DNA from: Anaerolineales bacterium UBA5797
Lineage (GTDB): Bacteria; Chloroflexota; Anaerolineae; Anaerolineales; Villigracilaceae
Direction: 5' to 3'
Assembly (NCBI GenBank): GCA_002418205.1
Contig: DIDP01000070.1
Coordinates: forward strand, 5,191 to 69,190
Length of the DNA: 64,000 nucleotides
A program made the position numbers and the translations under genes. Shown piece after piece: positions 33,950-41,799 of the stretch; positions within the stretch are counted from its first letter, which is position 1, and each line of letters begins with the position of its first letter. The notes below the pieces were generated by a model. The model saw only the letters and a list, made by a program, of their open reading frames with translations. It ran no database searches and was not told where the DNA came from.

Positions 33950-35509
33950 ATGGCAAACAAAGAAATTGTCCTTGAAGCAAAAGGCATCACCAAAAAATTC
34001 CCGGGCGTTCTGGCGAACGACGAGGTGGATTTCGATCTGTACAGGGGCGAGATCCATGCCCTGCTCGGTGAGAACGGTGCGGGCAAATCCACATTGATGA
34101 ACGTTCTCTACGGGCTTTATAAACCGGATTCAGGGGAGGTAAAGGTCGAGGGGAACCTGATGCAGCTCGATTCGCCGCGCGATGCGATCCATCACGGCGT
34201 TGGCATGGTACACCAGCACTTCATGCTCATCCCGGTCTTCACAGTGACGGAGAACATCATGCTCGGCGCAGAGACGGATCACCGTGCAAAGCCGAACGAG
34301 ATGCCGCTCGTCAAACTGGACCGCAAAGAGGTCGCGCAAAAAGTTGCCGCCCTCTCGCATCAATACGGACTGGATGTTGATCCCGAGGCAACCGTCGGCA
34401 ACCTGCCCGTGGGTCTTCAACAACGCGTCGAGATCGTCAAAGCGCTCTACCGCAACGCAAAGATTCTCATCCTCGATGAGCCGACGGCGGTGCTGACACC
34501 CCAGGAGGCGGAGGACCTCTTCCGCATCATGCACGAACTGACCGACAAGGGCGTTTCGATCATCTTCATCACGCACAAGCTCAAGGAAGTGTTGAAGGTC
34601 GCAGATCGGATCACCGTCATGCGGGCAGGACGCGTGGTGGGAACCGCAACCCCGAAGGAAAGCACCGAGCAAAGTCTCGCAGAAATGATGGTGGGGCGCG
34701 AGGTCATCCTGACCGTGCAAAAGAAACCCGCCCAACCCACCGATGTGGTTTTGGAGGTGAATGATCTGCGGGTGAAGGATGTGCGCGGTCTTGAATCGGT
34801 GCGCGGTGTCTCCTTCGAGGTGCGCGCAGGCGAGGTGCTTGGGATTGCAGGCGTTCAGGGGAATGGGCAGACCGAACTGGCGGAAGCGCTCACCGGACTG
34901 CGCCACATTGAAAGCGGGCATTTCACACTATCAGGCAGAGACCTGACTGGCAGACCGCCGCGTCCGATCACTGAAACGGGCCTGGCGCATATCCCCGAAG
35001 ACCGCCAGCGGCATGGACTGGTCCTTTCCTACAGCGTGGCGGATAACATGGTGCTGTGCGATTATTATCAGCCGCGTTTTTCCAGGGGCATCGTCATCCA
35101 GCAAAACCAGGTGGATGCCAACGCGCAAAAGCTGATCAAGGAGTATGATGTCCGCACGCCCTCGGCTTTTGTTTCAGCGGGGAAACTTTCCGGCGGGAAT
35201 CAGCAGAAGGTGATCGTGGCGCGCGAACTCAGCCGCCCCGTAAAACTGGTGATCGCCTCGCAACCGACCCGCGGGCTGGATGTCGGTTCGATCGAATATA
35301 TCCACAAACAGATCATTGCCATGCGCGACCGCGGCGTGGCGGTCCTGCTCATCTCAGCCGAACTGGACGAGATCATGTCGTTATCGGACCGGATCGCGGT
35401 GATGTATCGCGGCGAGATCGTCGCCACCGTGGACCGCAAGGATGCCACCCGCGAACAATTGGGATTGTGGATGGCTGGGGCACACGAAACAGCCTCAAGT
35501 CCGGCCTGA
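33950..35509 (+). CDS. nupO: ABC transporter ATPase, nucleoside (BMP) type, duplicated
   Basis: A 519-residue tandem ATPase like NupO/YufO and RbsA. The first half has Walker A GENGAGKST, signature VGLQQRVEI and Walker B ILILDEPTA. The second half has a degenerate Walker A GVQGNGQTE and signature LSGGNQQK, with LVIASQPTRGLDVGS in place of canonical Walker B, which is normal in this family. Only one base separates it from the permease stop. It completes a four-gene importer (binding protein, two permeases, ATPase). Confidence 0.94.
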   Translation: MANKEIVLEAKGITKKFPGVLANDEVDFDLYRGEIHALLGENGAGKSTLMNVLYGLYKPDSGEVKVEGNLMQLDSPRDAIHHGVGMVHQHFMLIPVFTVTENIMLGAETDHRAKPNEMPLVKLDRKEVAQKVAALSHQYGLDVDPEATVGNLPVGLQQRVEIVKALYRNAKILILDEPTAVLTPQEAEDLFRIMHELTDKGVSIIFITHKLKEVLKVADRITVMRAGRVVGTATPKESTEQSLAEMMVGREVILTVQKKPAQPTDVVLEVNDLRVKDVRGLESVRGVSFEVRAGEVLGIAGVQGNGQTELAEALTGLRHIESGHFTLSGRDLTGRPPRPITETGLAHIPEDRQRHGLVLSYSVADNMVLCDYYQPRFSRGIVIQQNQVDANAQKLIKEYDVRTPSAFVSAGKLSGGNQQKVIVARELSRPVKLVIASQPTRGLDVGSIEYIHKQIIAMRDRGVAVLLISAELDEIMSLSDRIAVMYRGEIVATVDRKDATREQLGLWMAGAHETASSPA

Positions 35510-35537
35510 ACCGGGTTTAGGTCATCATCAAGTATGC

Positions 35538-35566
35538 AACGGGAGTCGTCATCCGGCTCCCGTTTT
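35538..35566 (+). terminator. Terminator of the nucleoside importer operon
   Basis: AACGGGAG (35538-35545) pairs with CTCCCGTT (35557-35564), then T. Confidence 0.8.
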
Positions 35567-35642
35567 GATTCTGTAGGAACAAAGGGGAATGTGGTTTCGT
35601 CTTCGTTGGTGTAAAATAATTATTGTATAAGAGGAGAAGAAA

Positions 35643-36767
35643 ATGTCCAGGTTCATTCGCAACGTTTTTCTTTTGAGCATCGTCGTCGTATTGATCCTCT
35701 CTGCCTGCAACCTGCCTTCCAGAACACCTGCAACCGAGGATCCGAATGTTGTATTCACACAAGCCGCGTTGACGGTCCAGGCGCAGTTGACACAGTCGGT
35801 GCCGTTCAATACCCCCACCCTGCCGCCGCCCCCTGCCACAAATACGGCAGTGATCCTGCCAACCGCGACTGTGGCAGTTGCAACGAACACTCCGGTCTTA
35901 TCCGCCACTCCGATCTGCGATCAGGCACAATTCGTAAAAGATGTGACAATTCCAGATGGCACCCTGATCGCGCCGGGCACTTCGTTCAAGAAGACCTGGA
36001 GGCTGAGGAACACCGGCACATGCACGTGGTCGGGCTATACCCTTGTCTTCGACAAGGGAGAGGCAATGTCTCCTGTGATCGACCCGATCCCGACGGTTGC
36101 CCCGGGGCAGGAGGTGGATGTATCCGTGACTTTCACCGCGCCGACAACGAACGATACCTATCGCAGTTATTGGCGCATCCGCAATCCATCCGGTGTTTTA
36201 CTGCCAGTGGCAGGTGGAAACGAGGGTAAATCGTTCTTCGTGGAGATCCAGGTCGGTGTCTCAAGTTCCGGTTATGACTTTTACACCAAAGCCCCTTCTG
36301 CCGCCTGGATTAGCGGTGCCGGTAACCTGACCTTTGGCGGACCCGATACAGATGCAAACGGATTCGTGATGTACAGGGACGGGAAGAAACTCGAAGATGG
36401 CACATCCCCTGTAAAAATTCTGGAGACTCATCCCCAGTGGGTCAACGATGGAGTGATCACGGGACGTTATCCTGCCTACACCGTGGTTTCAGGAGAGCAC
36501 TTCACTGCCAGGATCGGTTTCCTTGCCCTCTCTGATGGAACCTGCGGCACAGGCAATGCAAAATTCCAATTGAATTACCGGGAGGGCGGCACGCTCAAAC
36601 CCTTCAAGGAATGGACGGAAACCTGCGACGGGAACATGAACACTATCGATCTGGATTTGAGCAGCCTGGCCGGAAAGACCGTCGAATTCGTCCTGGCGGT
36701 TCTGGCTAACGGTTCAGCTGGACAGGATTGGGCGGTGTGGGTCAAACCACAAATTGCAATTCCTTAG
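35643..36767 (+). CDS. FW-domain (NBR1 Ig-like) lipoprotein with partner domain
   Basis: A 374-residue lipoprotein (lipobox LSAC, Cys22) with a Pro/Thr linker at about 50-90. An NBR1-type Ig domain follows at about 92-205, with VTIPDGT, KTWRLRNTGTCTW, VAPGQEVDVSVTFTAP and YWRIRNPSG. A second domain (about 210-374) starts YDFYTKAPSAAWISGAG and ends SLAGKTVEFVLAVLANGSAG, then QDWAVWVKPQI. It is the same unnamed partner domain seen at 37878-39185 and 61531-64000. AGGAG precedes ATG 35643. Function is unknown; the design suggests an extracellular binding module. Confidence 0.85.
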   Translation: MSRFIRNVFLLSIVVVLILSACNLPSRTPATEDPNVVFTQAALTVQAQLTQSVPFNTPTLPPPPATNTAVILPTATVAVATNTPVLSATPICDQAQFVKDVTIPDGTLIAPGTSFKKTWRLRNTGTCTWSGYTLVFDKGEAMSPVIDPIPTVAPGQEVDVSVTFTAPTTNDTYRSYWRIRNPSGVLLPVAGGNEGKSFFVEIQVGVSSSGYDFYTKAPSAAWISGAGNLTFGGPDTDANGFVMYRDGKKLEDGTSPVKILETHPQWVNDGVITGRYPAYTVVSGEHFTARIGFLALSDGTCGTGNAKFQLNYREGGTLKPFKEWTETCDGNMNTIDLDLSSLAGKTVEFVLAVLANGSAGQDWAVWVKPQIAIP

Positions 36768-36776
36768 TAATCTCTA

Positions 36777-36809
36777 ATGTGCCCGGTTTTGAACCGGGCA
36801 CATTTTTTT
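36777..36809 (+). terminator. Terminator after the first FW lipoprotein
   Basis: ATGTGCCCGGTT (36777-36788) pairs with AACCGGGCACAT (36792-36803), then seven T (36803-36809). Each lipoprotein of the array thus appears separately controlled. Confidence 0.93.
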
Positions 36810-36817
36810 GAAAACGG

Positions 36818-36823
36818 TATAAT
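36818..36823 (+). promoter_or_regulatory. -10 box of the second FW lipoprotein
   Basis: A perfect TATAAT eight bases after the preceding T-run. The transcription start should be near 36830, leaving a short leader with AAAGGAA before ATG 36858. Confidence 0.6.
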
Positions 36824-36857
36824 GATTTGCTCTAGAACCGCCAAGAAAGGAATTTGA

Positions 36858-37778
36858 ATGTTCGTTCGTAAATACAAATTACTTCTTTTGTTTGTGGGGC
36901 TTACATTGATATTTGCTTCGTGCGGCACATCCCCGCAAACCGAAGCGGAGATTTCCACTGCTGTGGCGCAAACCGTTCAGGCGCAGAACTCCCTGACAAA
37001 GATAGCAAACGTACCCACACAAACGCCAAAACCGCCCACGGTTGAAGTTTCATCCACGCCTGAAAATGCTCAGACAGCAACTTCCGCTCCCATTGGGAAT
37101 CCGGGCTGTACGGTCTCTGCAAGTCTGATCGGGGAGAACCCGCCGGACAATGTGTTGGTCAAGCCCGGCGAACTCTTCTGGAAGACCTGGACATTACAGA
37201 ACACCGGCACATGCACCTGGAACACCTCCTACAACCTGGTGTTCTGGGACGGTGATCTGATGGGCGGGCTGACGTCTTATCCGTTGCCCGAACCGGTGGC
37301 TCCCAACGAGACCAAGGATATTTCCATCTATTTGAAAGCTCCCGAGGTGGAAGGGACCGCCACCGGATACTGGCGCATCCAAACCCCGTGGGGTACGAAC
37401 TTCGGAGTCGGCTCGGGGGACGCGTCCTTTTACGTGCAGGTCAACGTCTCGACCCAACAGGAGTATGGAATCACAAACGTGAGCTATAACCTGGTCCGCG
37501 ACCCCTTGACGGGCTGCCCGACCAACGTGAGATACACTGTCTATGCCACGATCACGACCAATGGTCCCTTCGCGTTCGATTATTACTGGGATCAAAGCGA
37601 CGGGAACGAAAGCAGCGTAAAGACCATCACATTGAAGGAAGCCGGGAGCGTCACCCTCAACCGCGAGTGGATGATCGGCAAGGGCGACAGCCCCAACCCG
37701 CGCTGGATACAGCTCATCGTTACCGGACCGGAGTATCAGGAATACGACAAGGTAACGATCCTGAACAATTGCCCCTGA
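36858..37778 (+). CDS. FW-domain lipoprotein with different C-terminal domain
   Basis: A 306-residue lipoprotein (FASC, Cys22). Pro/Thr linker about 50-75; FW domain about 80-200 with VLVKPGELFWKTWTLQNTGT then CTWNTSYNLVFWDGD, ETKDISIYLKAPEVEGTATG and GYWRIQTPWG. The C-terminal domain (about 203-306; YNLVRDPLTGCPTNVRYTVY, ending ILNNCP) is an Ig/fibronectin-like sandwich with two Cys and differs from the partner domain of the first gene. AAAGGAA lies before ATG 36858. Own -10 box and terminator. Confidence 0.83.
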   Translation: MFVRKYKLLLLFVGLTLIFASCGTSPQTEAEISTAVAQTVQAQNSLTKIANVPTQTPKPPTVEVSSTPENAQTATSAPIGNPGCTVSASLIGENPPDNVLVKPGELFWKTWTLQNTGTCTWNTSYNLVFWDGDLMGGLTSYPLPEPVAPNETKDISIYLKAPEVEGTATGYWRIQTPWGTNFGVGSGDASFYVQVNVSTQQEYGITNVSYNLVRDPLTGCPTNVRYTVYATITTNGPFAFDYYWDQSDGNESSVKTITLKEAGSVTLNREWMIGKGDSPNPRWIQLIVTGPEYQEYDKVTILNNCP

Positions 37779-37785
37779 AAGGAGC

Positions 37786-37818
37786 AAAATGCCGAAGCCT
37801 GAAACTTCGGCATTTTTT
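37786..37818 (+). terminator. Terminator after the second FW lipoprotein
   Basis: AAAATGCCGAAG (37786-37797) pairs with CTTCGGCATTTT (37805-37816), followed by T. Confidence 0.9.
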
Positions 37819-37877
37819 ATTGGAACCCCGGGGTCACTTGGAACGTCCTAACCTCTGACAAAAATGGAGATGTTCAC

Positions 37878-39185
37878 ATGTCATTTAACCGTGTAAAAAA
37901 ACTGCTAATCCCACTGGTGGCACTTGGAGTCACTCTGGCATGTGGACCGTTCAGCGCCGTCACACCCCAGCCCGCGGCAACCTTGAACTCGCTATACACA
38001 GCTGCGGCAGAGACCTTGAATGCCATGTCCACCCAGGGCGCGGCGACACAACCCTCACCCACCGCCACGCTCTCCATCTCCACGCCCACCCCGCTCGCGT
38101 TCGAGACTTTCACGCCCGTGCCTCCGCTGCAGCCTGTCGTCAGGTGTGACGCGGCTTCGTTTGTCTCGGATGTGACCTATCCCGATGGAACGGTCGTCAG
38201 CCGGGGGAACACCTTTACAAAGACCTGGCGCATCAAGAACACAGGCACATGCACGTGGACGAACTCCTATGCTCTCGTGTTCGTTAGCGGAGAAAAGTTC
38301 GGGGCAAAGAACGCCGTCTCGCTGCAGACCAGCGTCGAGCCCGGAAAGACCGTTGACCTGTCCGTCCAGTTGACCGCGCCAAACCAGGACGGTCGCTATC
38401 GAGGGTTCTGGCAACTGCGCAATGCATCCGGCGTTGTGTTCGGGTTTGGCACATCTGGCGATGCAAAGATCTACGTGGATGTGAATGTCAGCGGTTATAC
38501 GGTCACCGGCTATGACCTTGCCGCGAATCTGTGCGATGCCAACTGGCGGAACGCGGATAAGAAACTGCCCTGCCCGGGCACGGATGGTGACAAGGATGGC
38601 TTTGCCATCGTAATGGACAAACCCAGGATGGAGGATGGCGATGTGAGAGGCATCGGCTTGCTCACCCATCCGCAACAGGTAAGGGACGGTTTGATCATCG
38701 GCAAGTATGCCCCCATCACCATCCAGCAGGGAGATCACTTCCGGGCGCTCATCGGCTGTTTATACAAAGCCAACGACTGCAACATGATCTTCAAGCTCGA
38801 TTATCAGATCGGCGACAATCAGATCAGATCGCTCGGGCAATGGCACGAAATCTATGAAGGCGAATATTTTCCGATCGATATCGACCTCAGTTTCCTGAGC
38901 GGGCAAAACGTCCGGTTCATTTTGACGGTGTTCGCCAATGGCTCCGCGCATGAAGACTATGCCTTGTGGGTCAACCCGCGCATCACCCGGCAAAGTTCCA
39001 AACCGCCCACTGCGACGTTCACCCCGACTCCCTCCCCAACGGTCACTGCCACCGCCACACAGACTCTAACCGCCACTGCAACCGCCACCGCCACACAGAC
39101 CCTGACGCCCACGGCAACAGAGACACCCACAGAAACACCCACGCAGACGCCCACTGCAACGTCATCGACCGACCCTGGGGGATGA
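37878..39185 (+). CDS. FW-domain lipoprotein with partner domain and Thr/Pro tail
   Basis: A 435-residue lipoprotein (TLAC, Cys22). FW domain about 88-205 (VTYPDGTVVSRGNTFTKTWR, IKNTGTCTW, GFWQLRNASG). Partner domain about 210-372, opening YDLAANLCDANWRNADKKLP, with GTDGDKDGFAIVMDKPRMED and FILTVFANGSAHEDYALWVN. The last 60 residues are a low-complexity Thr/Ala/Pro tail, an unusual place for such a stretch since the others put it next to the anchor. GGAG lies before ATG 37878. Probably anchored outside the membrane. Confidence 0.83.
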   Translation: MSFNRVKKLLIPLVALGVTLACGPFSAVTPQPAATLNSLYTAAAETLNAMSTQGAATQPSPTATLSISTPTPLAFETFTPVPPLQPVVRCDAASFVSDVTYPDGTVVSRGNTFTKTWRIKNTGTCTWTNSYALVFVSGEKFGAKNAVSLQTSVEPGKTVDLSVQLTAPNQDGRYRGFWQLRNASGVVFGFGTSGDAKIYVDVNVSGYTVTGYDLAANLCDANWRNADKKLPCPGTDGDKDGFAIVMDKPRMEDGDVRGIGLLTHPQQVRDGLIIGKYAPITIQQGDHFRALIGCLYKANDCNMIFKLDYQIGDNQIRSLGQWHEIYEGEYFPIDIDLSFLSGQNVRFILTVFANGSAHEDYALWVNPRITRQSSKPPTATFTPTPSPTVTATATQTLTATATATATQTLTPTATETPTETPTQTPTATSSTDPGG

Positions 39186-39207
39186 ATCCTTCAAATCCGC
39201 CTTGCAG

Positions 39208-39250
39208 TATAATGATATTGGAAACGCGCAGGCAGGTTGTGCGTTTCCAA
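39208..39250 (+). promoter_or_regulatory. -10 box followed by a 5'-end stem-loop
   Basis: TATAAT at 39208-39213; the expected transcription start is at about 39220. The stem TTGGAAACGCGCA (39218-39230) and TGTGCGTTTCCAA (39238-39250) then sits at the very 5' end of the mRNA, where it could protect the transcript. No T-run follows, so it is not a terminator. Confidence 0.6.
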
Positions 39251-39284
39251 TAGACTTTGAACATTACTTGATGGAGGTACCCTC

Positions 39285-40016
39285 ATGTTGTTAAGAAAAT
39301 TCCCAAGGCAGACGATGTTAATCCTGCTGGCTGCCGCCTTGATCCTGACAGCCTGTAATGTGGGCGCTGCCCCCTCTCCCACACTGGATGTCAACGCGAT
39401 CAACACCGCGATCGTCGGAACGACCGTGGCACAATTCTCCGCCCAATTTACACAGACCGCGCTTGCCATTCCACCCACCAACACACCCGCCCCCACGGAC
39501 ACACCCCAATCCCTGCCCACGTTTGCACTGCCCACAACCAATGCGGGGACGCCTCCGACCGTATCCTTTGACGTGACCCCTCTGCCGGGTTTCACACAAC
39601 TTGCCTCCCCCGCGCCGGTCGGCGCGACCCAGGCGCTTGGCGATTCGTGCTTCAATTCCGTATTTGAAGAAGACGTCACCATTCCGGATGGCACGGTTGT
39701 GAAAGGCGGGGAGACCCTATCGAAAACATGGAAAATCCGAAATACGGGCACGTGCACATGGGATGAAGGGTTTAAACTTGTTCACATTGGCGGCAACATT
39801 CCCAATGACAACTTCAAATCACAAGCTTATGAATTTCAGGGCAAGGATCAAGTTGCCGGTGGAGAAGCGATCAACCTGACCGTGGGATTAAATGCGCCTT
39901 GTGCTGCCGGCAAGTATGAGGCACATTGGCGTATGCAAAATGATGCTGGTTACTATTTCGGGACCATTCTATCGTTGTACATCGAAGTTAAAGGAAAAAC
40001 CGGTGGTTGTGGCTAG
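39285..40016 (+). CDS. FW-domain lipoprotein (short)
   Basis: A 243-residue lipoprotein (LTAC, Cys24) with a Pro/Thr linker (about 60-115) and a single FW domain (about 120-243) carrying VTIPDGTVVKGGETLSKTWK, IRNTGTCTW, YEAHWRMQNDAGYYFG and LYIEVKGK. It lacks the partner domain. GGAGG lies 8 bases before ATG 39285. The next FW gene begins 14 bases after its stop, so these two form an operon. Confidence 0.83.
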   Translation: MLLRKFPRQTMLILLAAALILTACNVGAAPSPTLDVNAINTAIVGTTVAQFSAQFTQTALAIPPTNTPAPTDTPQSLPTFALPTTNAGTPPTVSFDVTPLPGFTQLASPAPVGATQALGDSCFNSVFEEDVTIPDGTVVKGGETLSKTWKIRNTGTCTWDEGFKLVHIGGNIPNDNFKSQAYEFQGKDQVAGGEAINLTVGLNAPCAAGKYEAHWRMQNDAGYYFGTILSLYIEVKGKTGGCG

Positions 40017-40030
40017 GGAGATATTAGATC

Positions 40031-40660
40031 ATGAAAAATAAAACATTTCCGCTCCTTGCGGCAGGCGTTTTGGTAATTATCCTCTCAGCCTGCGGCGGAG
40101 CCCCCACTGCAACAGAACCAACGCCGGATGTCGCTGCGGTGCGCACCTCCGCCGCCAGCACGGTGGAAGCGAGGTTCACGCTCACCGCCGCGGCGTTCAC
40201 CCCCACCCAACAGCCGCCTTCAACGGAAACCGAGGCCCCGGTCGAGGAGGCGACAGCCACCGCCACACAACCTGCAGTGGCTGTCATCACCAACGAGGCA
40301 GGGACTCCCGTCGAACTCTGCGACAGCCTGGGATATGACCTCGCCACGGTGGATGTGAACGTACCCGATGGCACCATCATGTCGCCCGGACAGGATTTCA
40401 TCAAGACCTGGCGTGTGAAGAATACCGGCGCGTGTCCCTGGGGCGCAGGCTACGTCCTCGCTTATGCCGGATACTCGAATCAAATGTCCGGTCAGTTCAT
40501 CGCACTGGAAGAGGTCATCCAACCCGGGCAGGAAGTGGAAGTTTCCGTACAGTTCACGGCCCCCAATCAACCGGGCGAATACCTGAGCGCATGGACAATG
40601 CGGAATCCGCAGGGCGTCACCTTCCCTGAGATCGTCTTCGTCAAGATCATCGTACAATAG
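40031..40660 (+). CDS. FW-domain lipoprotein (shortest)
   Basis: A 209-residue lipoprotein (LSAC, Cys21) with linker (about 50-90) and one FW domain (about 95-209): VNVPDGTIMSPGQDFIKTWR, VKNTGACPW, EVSVQFTAPNQPGEYLSAWT, MRNPQGVTFPEI. The second Trp position reads CPW rather than CTW. GGGAG lies 9 bases before ATG 40031. Its stop codon shares bases with the -10 box of queG. Confidence 0.83.
   Translation: MKNKTFPLLAAGVLVIILSACGGAPTATEPTPDVAAVRTSAASTVEARFTLTAAAFTPTQQPPSTETEAPVEEATATATQPAVAVITNEAGTPVELCDSLGYDLATVDVNVPDGTIMSPGQDFIKTWRVKNTGACPWGAGYVLAYAGYSNQMSGQFIALEEVIQPGQEVEVSVQFTAPNQPGEYLSAWTMRNPQGVTFPEIVFVKIIVQ
40653..40658 (+). promoter_or_regulatory. -10 box TACAAT of queG overlapping a stop codon
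   Basis: TACAAT, six bases, then GTG 40665. Its final T is the first base of the TAG stop of the preceding gene. Confidence 0.6.
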
Positions 40661-40664
40661 GGTT

Positions 40665-41759
40665 GTGACACAAGACCTGAAACAGATCATCAAGGACAAG
40701 TCACGCCAGTTGGGATTCATCCTGGCTGGCGTGACCACTCCTGAACCGCCTCCCCATTATTCCACATTCGAAAACTGGCTCGCACAGGGACATCACGGCA
40801 CGATGGAGTATCTTGCCAGTGAACGTTCACGCACGCGCCGTGCCGACCCCAGGCAAATCCTCCCTGAATGCAAATCCATTCTGGTCTTGGCAACGCCATA
40901 CCCTCCCCCCTCTCGCGCTGAGCGGAGTGACGCCGCCCTGAGCGGAGTGAAACGCAGACAAAGGACGCGCCACGAAGTCGAAGCGGCTGAACATGCTGAG
41001 GGCAAAATCGCCGCCTACGCCCGCGGCGCGGACTATCACGATATCCTCCCTGATCGGATGAAGGAACTCGTTCAATTTATCGAGGCGCAGGTCGGAGGTC
41101 CGGTGAAGAACCGCTGGTACACCGATACCGGTCCCATCCTTGAGCGTGATCTCGCCCAACGCGCTGGACTTGGCTGGATCGGCAAAAATACCTGCCTCAT
41201 CCATCCGAAACAGGGTTCCTATTTTTTAATCTCTGAAATTCTTCTCGATCTCGAACTCGAACCCGATCCGCCCTTCGCCACCGATCACTGCGGCACCTGC
41301 ACGCGCTGCATCCAAGCCTGCCCAACGGATTGCATTCTCCCCAACCGCACCATTGACGCGGCGCGCTGCATCTCGTACCTCACCATCGAACTCAAGGATG
41401 ATATCCCGGTCGAACTACGCGGCAAAATGGGAGACTGGATTTTCGGATGCGACATCTGCCAGATGGTCTGCCCGTGGAATCGATTCGCGGCTGAAGGCGA
41501 TCCTGCTTTTGATGACAACCACCCGCCTCACAACCTGACCGGGGAACTGACTCTGACATCCCAAACCTTCAACCAACGCTTCAAGCGGACTCCCATCAAG
41601 CGCGCCAAGCGACGCGGCTATCTGCGCAACGTTGCCGTCGCGTTGGGCAACACCGCTGACATGCACGCCCTGCCCGTCCTGCAAAACGCGCTCAATGATG
41701 AAGAGTCCATGATTCGTGAACACGCAAAATGGGCAATCGAGAAAATCACCTCGCGCTGA
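40665..41759 (+). CDS. queG: Epoxyqueuosine reductase with in-frame repeat insert
   Basis: A 364-residue cobalamin-dependent iron-sulfur enzyme for the last step of queuosine synthesis in tRNA. It has the two 4Fe-4S motifs CGTCTRCIQACP and CDICQMVCPW, YARGADYHDIL, and RWYTDTGPILERDLAQRAGL. The C-terminus is HEAT-like (RNVAVALGNTADMHALPVLQ). GTG 40665 lies six bases after a -10 box; no ribosome binding site. Residues about 83-112 (from SRAERSD to EAAEHAE) are encoded by a dispersed repeat and are absent from typical QueG between the LPP and RYARG segments. The stop codon also lies in a repeat copy. Confidence 0.92.
   Translation: MTQDLKQIIKDKSRQLGFILAGVTTPEPPPHYSTFENWLAQGHHGTMEYLASERSRTRRADPRQILPECKSILVLATPYPPPSRAERSDAALSGVKRRQRTRHEVEAAEHAEGKIAAYARGADYHDILPDRMKELVQFIEAQVGGPVKNRWYTDTGPILERDLAQRAGLGWIGKNTCLIHPKQGSYFLISEILLDLELEPDPPFATDHCGTCTRCIQACPTDCILPNRTIDAARCISYLTIELKDDIPVELRGKMGDWIFGCDICQMVCPWNRFAAEGDPAFDDNHPPHNLTGELTLTSQTFNQRFKRTPIKRAKRRGYLRNVAVALGNTADMHALPVLQNALNDEESMIREHAKWAIEKITSR
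40912..41000 (+). repeat. Dispersed CTGAGCGGAGTGAA...GAAGTCGAAG repeat inside queG
   Basis: Contains CGCTGAGCGGAGTGACG, a second CTGAGCGGAGTGAAACGCAG, CACGAAGTCGAAGCGG and ACATGCTGAGGG. The unit CTGAGCGGAGTG...CGAAGTCGAAG recurs at 41751-41786 and, inverted, at 51312-51338. The insert keeps the reading frame. Confidence 0.8.
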
Positions 41760-41786
41760 GCGGAGTGTAGCGCAGTCGAAGCGCAA
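41751..41786 (+). repeat. Dispersed repeat at the 3' end of queG
   Basis: CGCTGAGCGGAGTGTAGCGC followed by AGTCGAAGCGC. The TGA at 41757-41759 that ends queG is part of the repeat. Confidence 0.8.
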
Positions 41787-41799
41787 TGGATAAATATAC

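Noticed and set aside
39030..39170. Repeated CCACCGC/ACACAGAC text as a CRISPR array
   Set aside because: The units are short, imperfect and lack spacers; they encode a Thr/Pro-rich protein tail.
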